DNA from: Dactylorhiza incarnata
Taxonomy: Eukaryota; Streptophyta; Magnoliopsida; Asparagales; Orchidaceae
Direction: 5' to 3'
NCBI GenBank assembly: GCA_033032865.1
Contig: JAWHQI010000075.1
Location: forward strand, 1,488,001 to 1,552,000
Length of the DNA stretch: 64,000 nucleotides
Position numbers and translations under genes: made by a program. Positions 54,248 to 63,830 of the stretch are shown one piece after another (the first letter of the stretch is position 1; every line of letters begins with the position of its first letter). The notes under the pieces are model-generated. The model saw only the letters and a program-made list of their open reading frames with translations. It made no database searches and was not told the origin of the DNA.

Positions 54248-54820
54248 GTTGAGTTTGCAAATGGCATTGAAGGCCACACTGAGAGAGATGTTTATGAGTT
54301 CTTCTCAAAAGTGGGGAAGGTTAGTAAAATATATTTCTTGTTCTTTTGTGTTGTAATAAGATCTTGTGATTGCTCATCCTTCTCAATTTATTAGGTTTTA
54401 CTACATGTATTCAAGTAGCTATCTGTATCATTATTTGAGAGATTTCATCAACTAATTTTGTGCATAAGAATACAAAATATTAGTAAGAAATCTACCATCA
54501 GGTATATTTGATGCATTCCATTGAGCTACATTTGCTTCTTATTGCAGTAAATGCTTCCCTGCTTCAGAGAGGTGTATTATATGACTTTTTTTCTCGCACA
54601 ACGTACTAATTATTTGGTGAGTGTTATGTAAATGGAAAATTTGGTTGGTGGTCTTAAGTATTTTATTTCATAGGCAGTGTAATGTATCATAAGAATGTCA
54701 TGACATTGTTTAAAATATTATGCATGTTTTTTTTTCTGCTGTGGAGTGAATTCATGTAGATTTTTTTCTCCAGGTTAGAGATCCGCACTTAAGGATCATA
54801 ATTAATGGATCTCCAGCTTA
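54248..54820 (+). pseudogene. Captured RBM39-like RRM fragment, two exons and intron
   Basis: Exon 1 (to 54319) encodes TERDVYEFFSKVGK, the start of the first RRM of plant RBM39/CC1-like splicing factors. A GT donor lies at 54320. Exon 2 starts after a TTCTCCAG acceptor (54774) with VRDPHLRII, matching the next family residues (VRDVRLI). The split AAG/GTTAGAGAT is the natural exon junction, so the piece came from genomic DNA. A 2 bp insertion upstream of TERD and a stop after exon 2's first 15 codons show decay. RBM39-like proteins act in pre-mRNA splicing. No other exons are found nearby. Confidence 0.6.
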
Positions 54821-55050
54821 GGTATGGAAGCATTTCTCCAGCTTGTTCTTATCTTTATTAGATTTTATTCCGGTCAGGATAATTGGAGATTATGGGATAT
54901 GCTTTCCATTCAAACAGATTAAAGAGATTATGGTATCTATCCGGAGAAGGAAAATGTAGCATTTAACTCTATTTGATGCCACTTATAACTGAAATTGTAT
55001 TATCTATAAATGCTAGCTGATAGTATCTCTCATGATTCAGTGGTGGTGTT

Positions 55051-56817
55051 TGTACAACCCCGTATTCGCCGAGTGTTTTTCCGAGACCCAGGGGTCCTTT
55101 AGAACATGGTGTGGTAGCATAGTCCCAGGCAGGAAGAGTAGGGGCTAAGGGAGCGAGCGGTGGAAGCAGAGGCCTCCCGCTCACCCAGCTTGTGTAGGAG
55201 GCGAGCAAGAGCGGGGCGAGCTCCCCTCGCCCCCGCTCCCTGGAAAGGGGGGTGAGCTCCTCTCACCCCCGCTCCCTGAAGGGGGGGCGAGCTCCCCTCG
55301 CCCCCGCTCCACAAAAAGGGGGCGAACAGGGAGGGCGGCCAGCCCCCTGGCTCGCCCCAGTTCCCTTAGCGGGCGAGCAGGGAGGGTGGCCAGCCCCCTG
55401 GCTCGCCCCAGTTCCCTTAAGGGGTGAGCAGGGAGGGCGGCCAGCCCCCTGGCTCGCCCCAGTTCCCTTAGGGGGCGAGCAGGGAAAGCGGCCACCCCCC
55501 TGGCTCGCCCCAGCTCCCTTAGAGGGGCGAGTAGGGAGGGAGGCCAGCCCCCTAGCTCACCCCAGTTCCCTTAGGGGCGAGGAGGGAGGGCGGCCAGCCC
55601 CCTACATCCCCAGTTCCTTTAGGGGGGGGGGGGAACAGGGAGGGCGGCTAGCCCCCTGGCTCGCCCCAGTTTCCTTAGGGGGCGAGCAGGGAGGGCGGAC
55701 AGCCCCCTGGCTCGCCCCAGTTCCTTTAGGGGGCGAGCAGGAAGGGCGGCCAGCCCCTGGATTGCCCGAGCTCCCTTAGAGGGGTGAGCAAGGGGGCGGC
55801 CAGCCCCTGGCTCTCCCCAGTTCCCTTAGGGGGCTAGCAGGGAGGGTGGACAGCCCCCTGGCTCGCCCCAGTTCCCTTAGGGGGCGAGCAGGGAGGGCAT
55901 ACAGCCCCCTGGCTCGCCCCAGTTCCCTTAGTGGGCGAGCAGGGAGGGCGGCCAGCCCCCTGGCTTGCCCCAGCTCTCTTAGAGGGGCGAGCAGGGAGGG
56001 CGGCAACCCCCTAACTCGCCCTAATTCCCTTAGGGGGTGAGCAGGGAGGGTGTCCATCCCCCTGGCTCGCCCCAGTTCACTTAGGGGGCGAGCAGGGAGG
56101 GCTGCCAGCCCCCTGGCTCGCCCCAGTTCCCTTAGGTGGCGAGCAGGGAGGGTGGCCAGCCCCCTGGCTCGCCCCAGCTCCCTTAGAGAGGCAAGCATGG
56201 AGGGCGGCCAGCCCCCTGGCTCGCCCTAGTTCCCTTAGGGGGCGAGAAGGGATGGTGTCCAGCCACCTGGCTCGCCCCAGTTCCCTTAGGGGGCGAGCAG
56301 GCAGGGCGGCTAGCTCCCTTAGGGGGCGAGCAGGGAGGGCGGTCGACCCCCTGACTCGCCCAGTCCCAAGAATAGGGGGCGGTCTGCATTTAGTGCTGTT
56401 GAACAACGGGTTTTGGCTATTCGCAGGCCAAATCCGGGGTTATTTTGGTAATCTCGTAGGTCAGATTGTGGTTATTTGCAGGCCAAGTCCAGGAATCCTC
56501 TAAATAGGACAAGGGGGCACCATTTGGAGGCAAGTTGGTTCTAGGCTAGCCCCCCTCTCTCCCTCTCCCTCCCCAAATCTCTCTCTAGTGGAGTGAGGAG
56601 AGCCTCATGTGGTGCCCAAGCTCGGTATTGGTTTGGGAGGGGAAGCGCTCTAAAGATCTTTCGGGTATGTGGTGGCACCTCCTCGCCGAGCCCTTAGTCC
56701 AGTTCATTGTTCCAACACCTTCAACCTAGAGCTCTCCCTTGGGGGAGTAAGAGTTGGCCACCCCTCAACTGGTTGGGGGCCCCGAACTCCACAGAAGCCG
56801 AGATATCAGTTTCAACA
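55051..56817 (+). repeat. 5' LTR (1767 bp)
   Basis: It contains the 51 bp GC-rich array (55314-56360) upstream of a damaged TATA box (CTCTAAATAGG, 56498-56508; the 3' LTR reads CTATAAATAGG). It ends TTTCAACA, followed by TTA and TGGTGCGGTGAGCG, the likely primer site; I could not assign its tRNA. Confidence 0.88.
55314..56360. repeat. 51 bp minisatellite in 5' LTR, about 20 units
   Basis: Each unit has GGGCGAGCAGGGAGGGCGGC then CAGCCCCCTGGCTCGCCC and AGTTCCCTTA. GGGCGAGC and GCTCGCCC are inverted within every unit, so each can fold. Because 51 is a multiple of three, long frames without meaning occur on both strands. Confidence 0.9.
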
Positions 56818-56840
56818 TTATGGTGCGGTGAGCGTGGAGT
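56818..56840 (+). promoter_or_regulatory. Putative primer binding site
   Basis: TGGTGCGGTGAGCGTGG begins three bases after the LTR, the correct place for a primer site. It is not the Met type and the tRNA is unassigned. Confidence 0.5.
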
Positions 56841-56862
56841 GTGATTAACTCAAGAAAGTCCC

Positions 56863-57908
56863 ATGCTGAGCTCCATGGCTAGAGGTGGAGGATCCGACCC
56901 AGGTCACTTGCAACCCTCGGTGGCTGGGGTGATGTTGGAGATGTTCGAAGATTTCAGGCAAGAGGTCTTACAGACCTTCCAGGTTGCTTTCGCCATGATA
57001 GTCGGAGGCAGAAGAAGAGATGGTCTAGAGGTCACGCCCTAGCAGGTGGACAAGGGAACTCTCGGTCAACAGTCCAGGAAAGAGGTACCGATGGGGGGGG
57101 GGAGTGGGGAGGTGCCATACCCCCACTCGCCCATCCCCAAGTGGGCGAGCTCAGGAGGGAGGCGCCCTCCCAGCTCGCCCCGCCCCTTCAAGGGGGCGAG
57201 CTCAGGAGGGAGGCGCCCTCTCAGCTCGCCCCGCCCTTTCAAAGTTTCGAGCTCAGGAGGGAGGCGCCCTCCCAGCTCACCCCGCCCCTTCGAGGGGGCG
57301 AGCTCAGGAGGGAGGCGCCCTCCCAGCTCGCCCCGCCCCTTAGAGGGGGCGAGCTCAGGAGGGAGGCGCCCTCCCAGCTCTCCCCGCCCCTTCAAGGGGG
57401 CGAGCTCAGGAGGGAGGCGCCCTCCCAGCTCGCCCCGCCCCTTCTAGCCCAGCCTCAAGGGGGGGCGAGCGGGGAGGCATCCGACCCCCACTTGATCCAC
57501 TCCAAAAGGAGTCGAGTGAATGTTGGTGGGCGAGACCACCTTGGGTGGCGGCTACCCAATAGCCCGGCGAGCGCAGAGGTCAGCAATTCGACTCTGCGAG
57601 AGCAAGGAAGGAAGCGCTTTCAAACGAAAAGAGGCAACCGCTCGGGGTGGAGGCAGGGATCAAACACACCCTCTCCAACACCTCAGCAAACCATGACAAT
57701 CGGTTGGGGGAGAAGAAGGAGAGCCAGGAAAGCAGAAAGAAGAGAAAAAAGAAAGGATATGGTTGAGTTACCTTACTGCGACTTCCACGATGAGGAGGGT
57801 CACGCGACGTCTGCCTGCCCTGAGTTATTAGAAATGAAAGATGCGAGGAGTCCAAGGCAACAACAACAACTACCAGAAGAAGTCGAGGAAGACCGGGCCT
57901 GGGAGTGA
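56863..57908 (+). pseudogene. gag: Gag-like remnant with internal 17-residue repeats and zinc-finger-like motif
   Basis: The frame starts at ATG 56863 (MLSSMARGGG), with a helical GVMLEMFEDFRQEVLQTFQV segment and a TAG at 57040-57042. It continues, then changes frame at the G run near 57092-57101. The last part (57460-57908) has VELPYCDFHDEEGHATSACP, a CxxH-x4-H-x4-C motif like the one in Tat gag, and an acidic end. Six units of a 51 bp repeat (57150-57445) lie between. It is non-functional as it stands. I cannot tell whether the repeat was ever translated. Confidence 0.55.
57142..57446. repeat. 51 bp tandem array inside gag region, 6 units
   Basis: Unit GGGCGAGCTCAGGAGGGAGG then CGCCCTCCCAGCTCGCCCC and GCCCCTTCAA; starts at 57198, 57249 and 57300 confirm 51 bp. 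It looks related to the LTR unit, with the same GGGCGAGC/GCTCGCCC frame and length. Confidence 0.88.
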
Positions 57909-58208
57909 GAGACTCAGTTCGGTTCCCATGCTTAGTTTTCTTTTCAATCCCTAAGTTCGTGTAATGTGATGTTTCGTTTCCATGCCTAGTTTCCTCACAT
58001 GTATTAGGATGATTAATATAATGAAAGTTTTTCAAAAAATACTTAGCCCCGATGCTGGCCCGCTGACTAGGCTCTCACATAGCTGGCGGGGTTGGGAATC
58101 GCTCGAGGGCAGAAAGTTCTCAAGGTTAGCCACGATGGTGGCCCACTGACCAGGCTCCCACCTTGCTGGCAGGGCCGTGAACCGCTCGGGGCAGGAAGGA
58201 AAAATACT

Positions 58209-60230
58209 CCACCTCTAGTTGAGCCGGGCTCCTAGAGTGTGTCAACCTTGTATCCACCTCTAGTTGAGCCGGGCTCCTAGAGTGTGTCGACTTTGTATCC
58301 ACCTCTAGTTGAGCAGGGTTTCTAAAGTGTGTCGACCTTGTATCCACCTCTAATTGAGTCGGGCTCCTAGAGTGTGTCGACATTGTATCCACCTCTAGTT
58401 GAGCCGGGCTCCTAGAGTGTGTCGACTTTGTATCCACCTCTAGTCGAGCCGGGCTCCTAGAGTGTGTTGACCTTGTATCCACCTCTAGTTGAGCCGGGCT
58501 CCTAGAGTGTGTCAACTTTGTATCCACCACTAGTTGAGCCGGGCTCCTAGAGTGTGTCGACTTTGTATCCACCTCTAGTTGAGGCGGGCTCCTAGAGTGT
58601 GTCGACTTTGTATCCACCTCTAGTTGAGCCGGGCTCCTAGAGTGTGTCGACTTTGTATCCACCTCTAGTTGAGCCAGGCTCCTAGAGTGTGTCGACTTTG
58701 TATCCACCTCTAGTTGAGCCGGGCTCCTAGAGTGTGTCGACCTTGTATCCACCTCTAGTTGAGCCGGGATCCTAGAGTGTGTCGACGTTGTATCCATCTC
58801 TAGTTGAGCCGGGCTCCTAGAGTGTGTCGACTTTGTATCCACCTCTAGTTGAGCCGGGATCCTAGAGTGTGTCGACCTTGTATCCACCTTTAGTTGAGTC
58901 GGGCTCCTAGAGTGTGGCGACCTTGTATCCACCTCTAGTTGAGCCGGGCTCCTAGAGTGTGCCGACTTTGTATCCACCTCTTGTTGAGCCGGGCTCCTAG
59001 AGTGTGTCTACCTTGTATCCACCTCTAGTTGAGCCAGGCTCCTAGAGTGTGTCGACCTTGTATCCACCTCTAATTGAGCCGGGCTCCTAGAGTGTGTCGA
59101 CTTTGTATCCACCTCTAGTTGAGGCGGGATCCTAGAGTGTGTCGACTTTGTATCCACCTCTAGTTGAGCCGGGCTCCTAGAGTGTGTCGACTTTGTATCC
59201 ACCTCTAGTTGAGCCGTGCTCCTAGAGTGTGTCGACGTTGTATCCACCTCTAGTTGAGCCGGGCTCCTAGAGTGTGTCGACTTTGTATCCACCTCGAGCT
59301 GAGCCGGGCTCCTAGAGTGTGTCGACTGTGTATCCACCTCTAGTTGAGCCGGGCTCCTAGAGTGTGTCGACTTTGTATCCACCTCTAGGTTAGCCGGGAT
59401 CCTAGAGTGTGTCGACCTTGTATCCACCTTTAGTTGAGTCGGGCTCCTAGAGTGTGGCGACCTTGTATCCACCTCTAGTTGAGCTGGGCTCCTAGAGTGT
59501 GCCGACTTTGTATCCACCTCTTGTTGAGCCGGGCTCCTAGAGTGTGTCAACCTTGTATCCACCTCTAGTTGAGCCAGGCTCCTAGAGTGTGTCGACCTTG
59601 TATCCACCTCTAGTTGAGCCGGGCTCCTAGAGTGTGTCGACTTTGTATCCACCTCTAGTTGAGGCGGGATCCTAGAGTGTGTCGACTTTGTATCCACCTC
59701 TAGTTGAGCCGGGCTCCTAGAGTGTGTCGACTTTGTATCCACCTCTAGTTGAGCCGTGCTCCTAGAGTGTGTCGACGTTGTATCCACCTCTAGTTGAGCC
59801 GGGCTCCTAGAGTGTGTCGACTTTGTATCCACCTCGAGCTGAGCCGGGCTCCTAGAGTGTGTCGACTGTGTATCCACCTCTAGTTGAGCCGGGCTCCTAG
59901 AGTGTGTCGACTTTATATCCACCTCTAGTTGAGCTGGGCTCCTAGAGTGTGTCGACTTTGTATCCACCTCTAGTTGAGTCGGGCTCCAAGAGTGTGTCGA
60001 CCTTGTATCCACCTCTAGTTGAGCCGGGCTCCTAGAGTGTGTCGACTTTGTATCCACCTCTTGTTGAGCCGGTCTCCTAGAGTGTGTCGACCTTGTATCC
60101 ACCTCTAGTTGAGCCGGGCTCCTAGAGTGCGTCGACCTTGTATCCACCTCTAGTTGAGCCGGGCTCCTAGAGTGTGTCGACCTTTTATCCGCCTCTAGTT
60201 GAGACGGGCTCCTAGAGTGTGTCGACCTTA
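58209..60230. repeat. 45 bp satellite-like array, about 45 units
   Basis: Unit: CCACCTCTAGTTGAGCCGGG, CTCCTAGAGTGTGTCGACTT, TGTAT. Copies are in register over 2 kb. Shared variants recur with a lag of 540 bp (12 units): 58801-59340 and 59341-59880 carry the same rare changes in the same order. Forty-five is divisible by three, so the minus strand is open over long distances (58126-58977, 59008-60255). Confidence 0.92.
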
Positions 60231-60960
60231 GCCCCGATGCTGGCCCGCTGACCAAGCTCTCACCTAGCTGGCAGGGCCGGGAACCGCTCGGGGGCAGGAA
60301 GTTCTCAAGGTTAGCCCCGATGCTGGCCCACTGACCAGGCTCCCACCTAGCTGGCAGGGCCGGGATCCACTCGGGGCAGGAAGGAAAAATACTCCACCTC
60401 TAGTTGAGCCGGGCTCCTAGAGTTTGTCGACTTTGTATCCACCTCTAGTTGAGCTGGGCTCCTAGAGTGTGTCGACCTTGTATCCACCTCTAGTTGTGTC
60501 GGGCTCCTAGAGTGTGTCGACCTTAGCCCCGATGCTGGCCCGCTGACTAGGCTCCCTCCTAGCTAGAAGGGCCGGGAACCGCTCAGGGGCAGGAAGTTCT
60601 CAAGGTTAGCCCCGATGATGGCCCGCTGACCAGGCTCCCACCTAGCTGTCAGGGCCGGGAACCGCTCGGGGCAGGAAGGAAAAATACTCCACCTCTAGTT
60701 GAGCCGGGATCCTAGAGTGTGTCGACTTTGTATCCACCTCTAGTTGAGCCGGGCTCCTAGAGTGTGTCGAAGTTGTATCCACCTCTAGTTGAGCCGGGCT
60801 CCTAGAGTGTGTCGACCTTAGCCCCGATGCTGGCCCGCTGACCAGGCTCTCACCAAGCTGGCAGGGACGGGAACCGCTCGGTGGCCGGATATTTTTTCCA
60901 AGGTGGTATCGCTAGCCGGGCTCTCGCTAGCCGGCAGGGTTGGGAGACCTCTCGAAGAGG
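60231..60960. repeat. Alternating spacer and short 45 bp runs
   Basis: A GC-rich spacer of about 150 bp (CCCCGATGCTGGCCCGCTGA, then GGCAGGGCCGGGAACCGCTC, then GGCAGGAAG) alternates with two- to three-unit runs of the 45 bp repeat (60394-60523, 60689-60820). The same spacer also precedes the main array (58045-58205). This suggests a larger composite unit that has been duplicated. Confidence 0.8.
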
Positions 60961-61073
60961 CTAAGTGTTTTTTTCCCCAGGGGGGGGGGGGGGGTTCATC
61001 CATGGCGCAATTTTCAGCATCACTCGCCGAATATGCGGGGTTGGACTTTTCTTTCCGAGCTTGTACCTCGCTT

Positions 61074-61090
61074 GGAAAGAGCGGGGATTG
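61074..61090 (+). promoter_or_regulatory. Polypurine tract
   Basis: GGAAAGAGCGGGGATTG lies directly before the 3' LTR start TGTACAACCCC. Confidence 0.65.
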
Positions 61091-61363
61091 TGTACAACCC
61101 CGTATTGGCCGAGTATTTTTCCGAGACCCAGGGGTCCTTTAGAACAGGGTGTGGTAGCAGAGTCCCAGGCAGGAAGAGTAGGGGCAAAGGGGGCGAGCGG
61201 TGGAAGCAGAGGCCTCCCGCTCACCCAGCTTGTGTAGGAGGCGAGCAACAGGGGGGCGAACTCCCCTCGCCCCCGCTCCCTGGAAAGGTGGGCGAGCTCC
61301 TCTCGCCCCCTCTCCCGGAAGAGGGGGGCGAGCTCCCCCGCCCCCGATCCCCAAAAAGGGAGC

Positions 61364-63075
61364 GAACAGTGAGGGCGGCCAGCACCCTGGGTCGCCCCAC
61401 TTCCCTTAGGGGGCGAGCAGGGAGGGTGCACAGCCCCCTGGCTCGCCCCAGTTCCCTTAGGGGGCGAGCAGGGAGGGTGGCCAGCCCCCTGGCTCGCCCC
61501 AGTTCCCTTAAGGGGCGAGCAGGGAGGGCGGCCATCCCCCTGGCTCACCCCAGCTCCCTTAGAGTGGCGAGCAGGGAGGGCGGCCAGCCCCCTGGCTCGC
61601 CCCAGTTCCCTTAAGGGGCGAGTAGGGAGGGCGGCCATCCCCCTGGCTCGCCCCAGTTCCCATAAGGGGCGAGTAGGGATTTCCCATAGGGGTGCGAACA
61701 GGGAGGGAGGACAGCCCCCTAGCTCACGCCAGTTCTCTTTGGGGGCGAGCAGGGAGGGCGGCCAGCCCCCTAGCTCGCCCCAGTTCCCTTAGGGGGCGAG
61801 CAGGGAGGGCGTCCAACCCCCTAGCTCGCCCCAGCTCCCTTAGATGGGCGAGCAAGGAGGGAGGCCAGCCCCCTGGCTCGCCCCAGTTCCCTTAGGGGCC
61901 AGCAGGGAGGGTGGCCAGCACCCTGGCTCACCCCAGTTCCCTTAGGGGGTGAGCAGGGAGGGCGGCCAGCCCCCTGGCTCGCCCAGTTCCCGTAGGGGGC
62001 GAGCAGGGAGGGCGGCCAGCCCCCTGGCTCGCCCCAGCTCCCTTAGACGTGCGAGCAGGGAGGGTGGCCAGCCCCCTGGCTCGCCCCAGTTCCCTTAGGT
62101 GGTGAGCAGGGAGGGTGGCCAGCCCCCTGGCTCGCCCCAGTTCCCTTAGGGGGTGAGCAGGGAGGGCGGCCAGCCCTTGGCTCGCCCCAGTTCCCTTAGG
62201 GGGCGAGCAGGGAGGGCGGCCAGCCCCTGGCTCGCCCCAAATCCCTTAGAAGGGCGAGCAGGGAGGGCGGCCAGCCCCCTGGCTCACCCCAGTTCCCTTA
62301 GGGGGCGAGCAGGGAGGGTGGACAGCCCCCTGGCTCGCCCCAGTTCCCTTAGGGGGCAAGCAGGCAGGGCGGCAAGCCCCCTGGCTCGCCCCAGCTCCAT
62401 TAGAGGTGCGAGCAGGGAGGGCGGCCAGCCCCCTGGCTCGCCCCAGTTCCCTTAGGGGGCGAGTAGGGTGGGAGGCCAGCCCCCTGGCTCGCCCCAGTTC
62501 CCTTAGGGGGGCGAACAGGGAGGGCGGACAGCCCCTAGCTCGCCCCAGTTCTCTTAGGGAGCGAGCAGGGAGGGCAACCAGCCCCCTGGCTCGCCCCAGT
62601 TCCCTTAGGGGGCGAGCAGGGAGGGCGGCCAACCCCCTGGCTCGCCCCAACTCCCTTAGAGGGGCGATCATGGAGGGCGGCCAGCCCCCTGGCTCGCCCC
62701 AGTTCCCGTAGGGGCGAGCAGGGAGGGTGGCCAGCCCCCTAGCTCACCCCAGTTCCCTTAGGGGGCGAGCAGGGAGTGCGGCCAGCCCCCTGGCTCGCCC
62801 CAGTTCCCTTAGGGGGCGAGCAGGGAGGGCGGCCAGCCCCCTGGCACGCCCCAGTTCCCTTAGGGGGCGAGCAGGGAGGGCGGCCAGCCCCCTGGCTCGC
62901 CCCAGCTCCCTTAGAGGGGTGAGCAGGGAGGGCGGCCAGCCCCCTGGCTCCCCCCAGTTCCCTTAGGGGGCGAGCAGGGAGGGTGGACAGCCCCCTGGCT
63001 CGCCCCAGTTCCCTTAGGGGCGGGCAGGCAGGGCGGCCAGCCCCTGGCTTGCCCAGCTCCCTTAGGGGGCGAGCA
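61364..63075. repeat. 51 bp minisatellite in 3' LTR, about 33 units
   Basis: Same unit as in the 5' LTR, for example starts at 62761 and 62812. Some units have TTAGAGGGGCGAGC in place of TTAGGGGGCGAGC; this variant recurs every few units, suggesting higher-order structure. Confidence 0.9.
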
Positions 63076-63246
63076 GGGAATAGGGGACGGTCGACCCCCT
63101 GTCTCGCCCAGCCTCGAGAATAGGGGACGGTCTGCATTTAGCATTGTTGAACAACGGGTTTTGGTTGTTCGCAGGCCAAATCCGGGGTTATTTTGGTAAT
63201 CTCGTAGGTCAGATTGTGGTTATTTGCAGCCCAAGTCCTAGAATCC

Positions 63247-63254
63247 TATAAATA
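63247..63254 (+). promoter_or_regulatory. TATA box of the 3' LTR
   Basis: TATAAATA lies after the minisatellite and before the CAAGTTGGTTCTAGG leader. The 5' LTR copy reads TCTAAATA. Confidence 0.75.
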
Positions 63255-63662
63255 GGACAAGGAGGCACCATTTGGAGGCAAGTTGGTTCTAGGCTAGCCC
63301 CCCTCTCTCCCTCTCCCTCCCCAAATCTCTCTAGTGGAGTGAAGAGAGCCTCTAGTGGTGCCCAAACCCGGTATTGGTTTGGGAGGTGAAGCGCTCTAAA
63401 GATCTTCCAGGTATGTGGTGGGACCTCCTCGCCGAGCCCTTAGTCCAGTTCATAGTTCCAACAGCTTCAACCTAGAGCTCTCCCTTGGGGGGAGTAAGAG
63501 TTGGCCACCCCTCAACTTGTTGGGGGCCCCGAACTCCACAGAAGCTGAGATATAGGTTTTAACAGTGTTGGGCCTCAAAATCCTTATTTTTGCATTTATT
63601 ATGTTGATCTTCTTGTTCGGATTATAGGAAAGATCTTAATAGTGTCTTTATTTTATATGCAG

Positions 63663-63830
63663 ATGTACCCAATGCTGGAGAGAATTATTCCAAGTACCAG
63701 GAAGGTAGAACTATTTGCTCGGATGCATAATACACATGCATGGTATTTAAATGAACATTTTCTATCTTACTTTTTATTCAGGTTGGACTAGATTAAATGC
63801 ATTATCGTTTTGAGTATTACAAATTGGACT
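63663..63830 (+). pseudogene. Captured MTA/METTL3-like m6A methyltransferase C-terminal fragment
   Basis: After a TATGCAG acceptor, the first exon (63663-63742) reads MYPMLERIIPSTRKVELFAR then MHNTHA. This matches the very conserved C-terminal segment of plant MTA, the catalytic subunit of the mRNA m6A writer complex. A GT follows at 63743, and a TTATTCAG acceptor at 63774-63781 leads to GTTGGACTAG, matching the Gly-Trp-Leu that comes next in MTA. The intron is kept, so capture was from DNA. The frame is broken near the junction, and no catalytic DPPW segment is present in the window. Confidence 0.6.

Larger units (their letters stand above)
55051..63564 (+). mobile_element. Non-autonomous gypsy-like element with satellite arrays (8514 bp)
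   Basis: LTRs at 55051-56817 and 61091-63564 share both ends (TGTACAACCCCGTATT and AACA). Perfect GTGTT duplications flank the unit (55046-55050, 63565-63569). The interior has only a gag-like remnant and two tandem arrays; no protease, RT or integrase is seen. The zinc-finger-like motif in gag resembles Tat gypsy gag. The LTRs differ by 707 bp, nearly all from unit number in a 51 bp array. Confidence 0.9.
61091..63564 (+). repeat. 3' LTR (2474 bp)
   Basis: Same layout as the 5' LTR but with about 33 units of the 51 bp array (61364-63075) and an intact TATA box. It ends TTTTAACA, followed by the GTGTT duplication. Confidence 0.88.

Noticed and set aside
55181..56406. Several overlapping frames on both strands with Gly-Arg-Ala and Pro-Leu-Arg-Glu-Leu repeats
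   Set aside because: They follow from the 51 bp GC-rich minisatellite. Frames exist on both strands at once and change with every unit variant.
58209..60230. CRISPR-like regular array
   Set aside because: Units are contiguous with no unique spacers, and the sequence context is a plant retrotransposon.
58126..60255. Two long minus-strand frames (283 and 415 codons) with 15-residue repeats
   Set aside because: They are the antisense reading of the 45 bp array. The period is a multiple of three and the unit has no stop in that frame, so openness is automatic. There is no promoter, domain or unique sequence.
61139..63144. Further repetitive frames in the 3' LTR
   Set aside because: Same cause as in the 5' LTR: a minisatellite unit of 17 codons.
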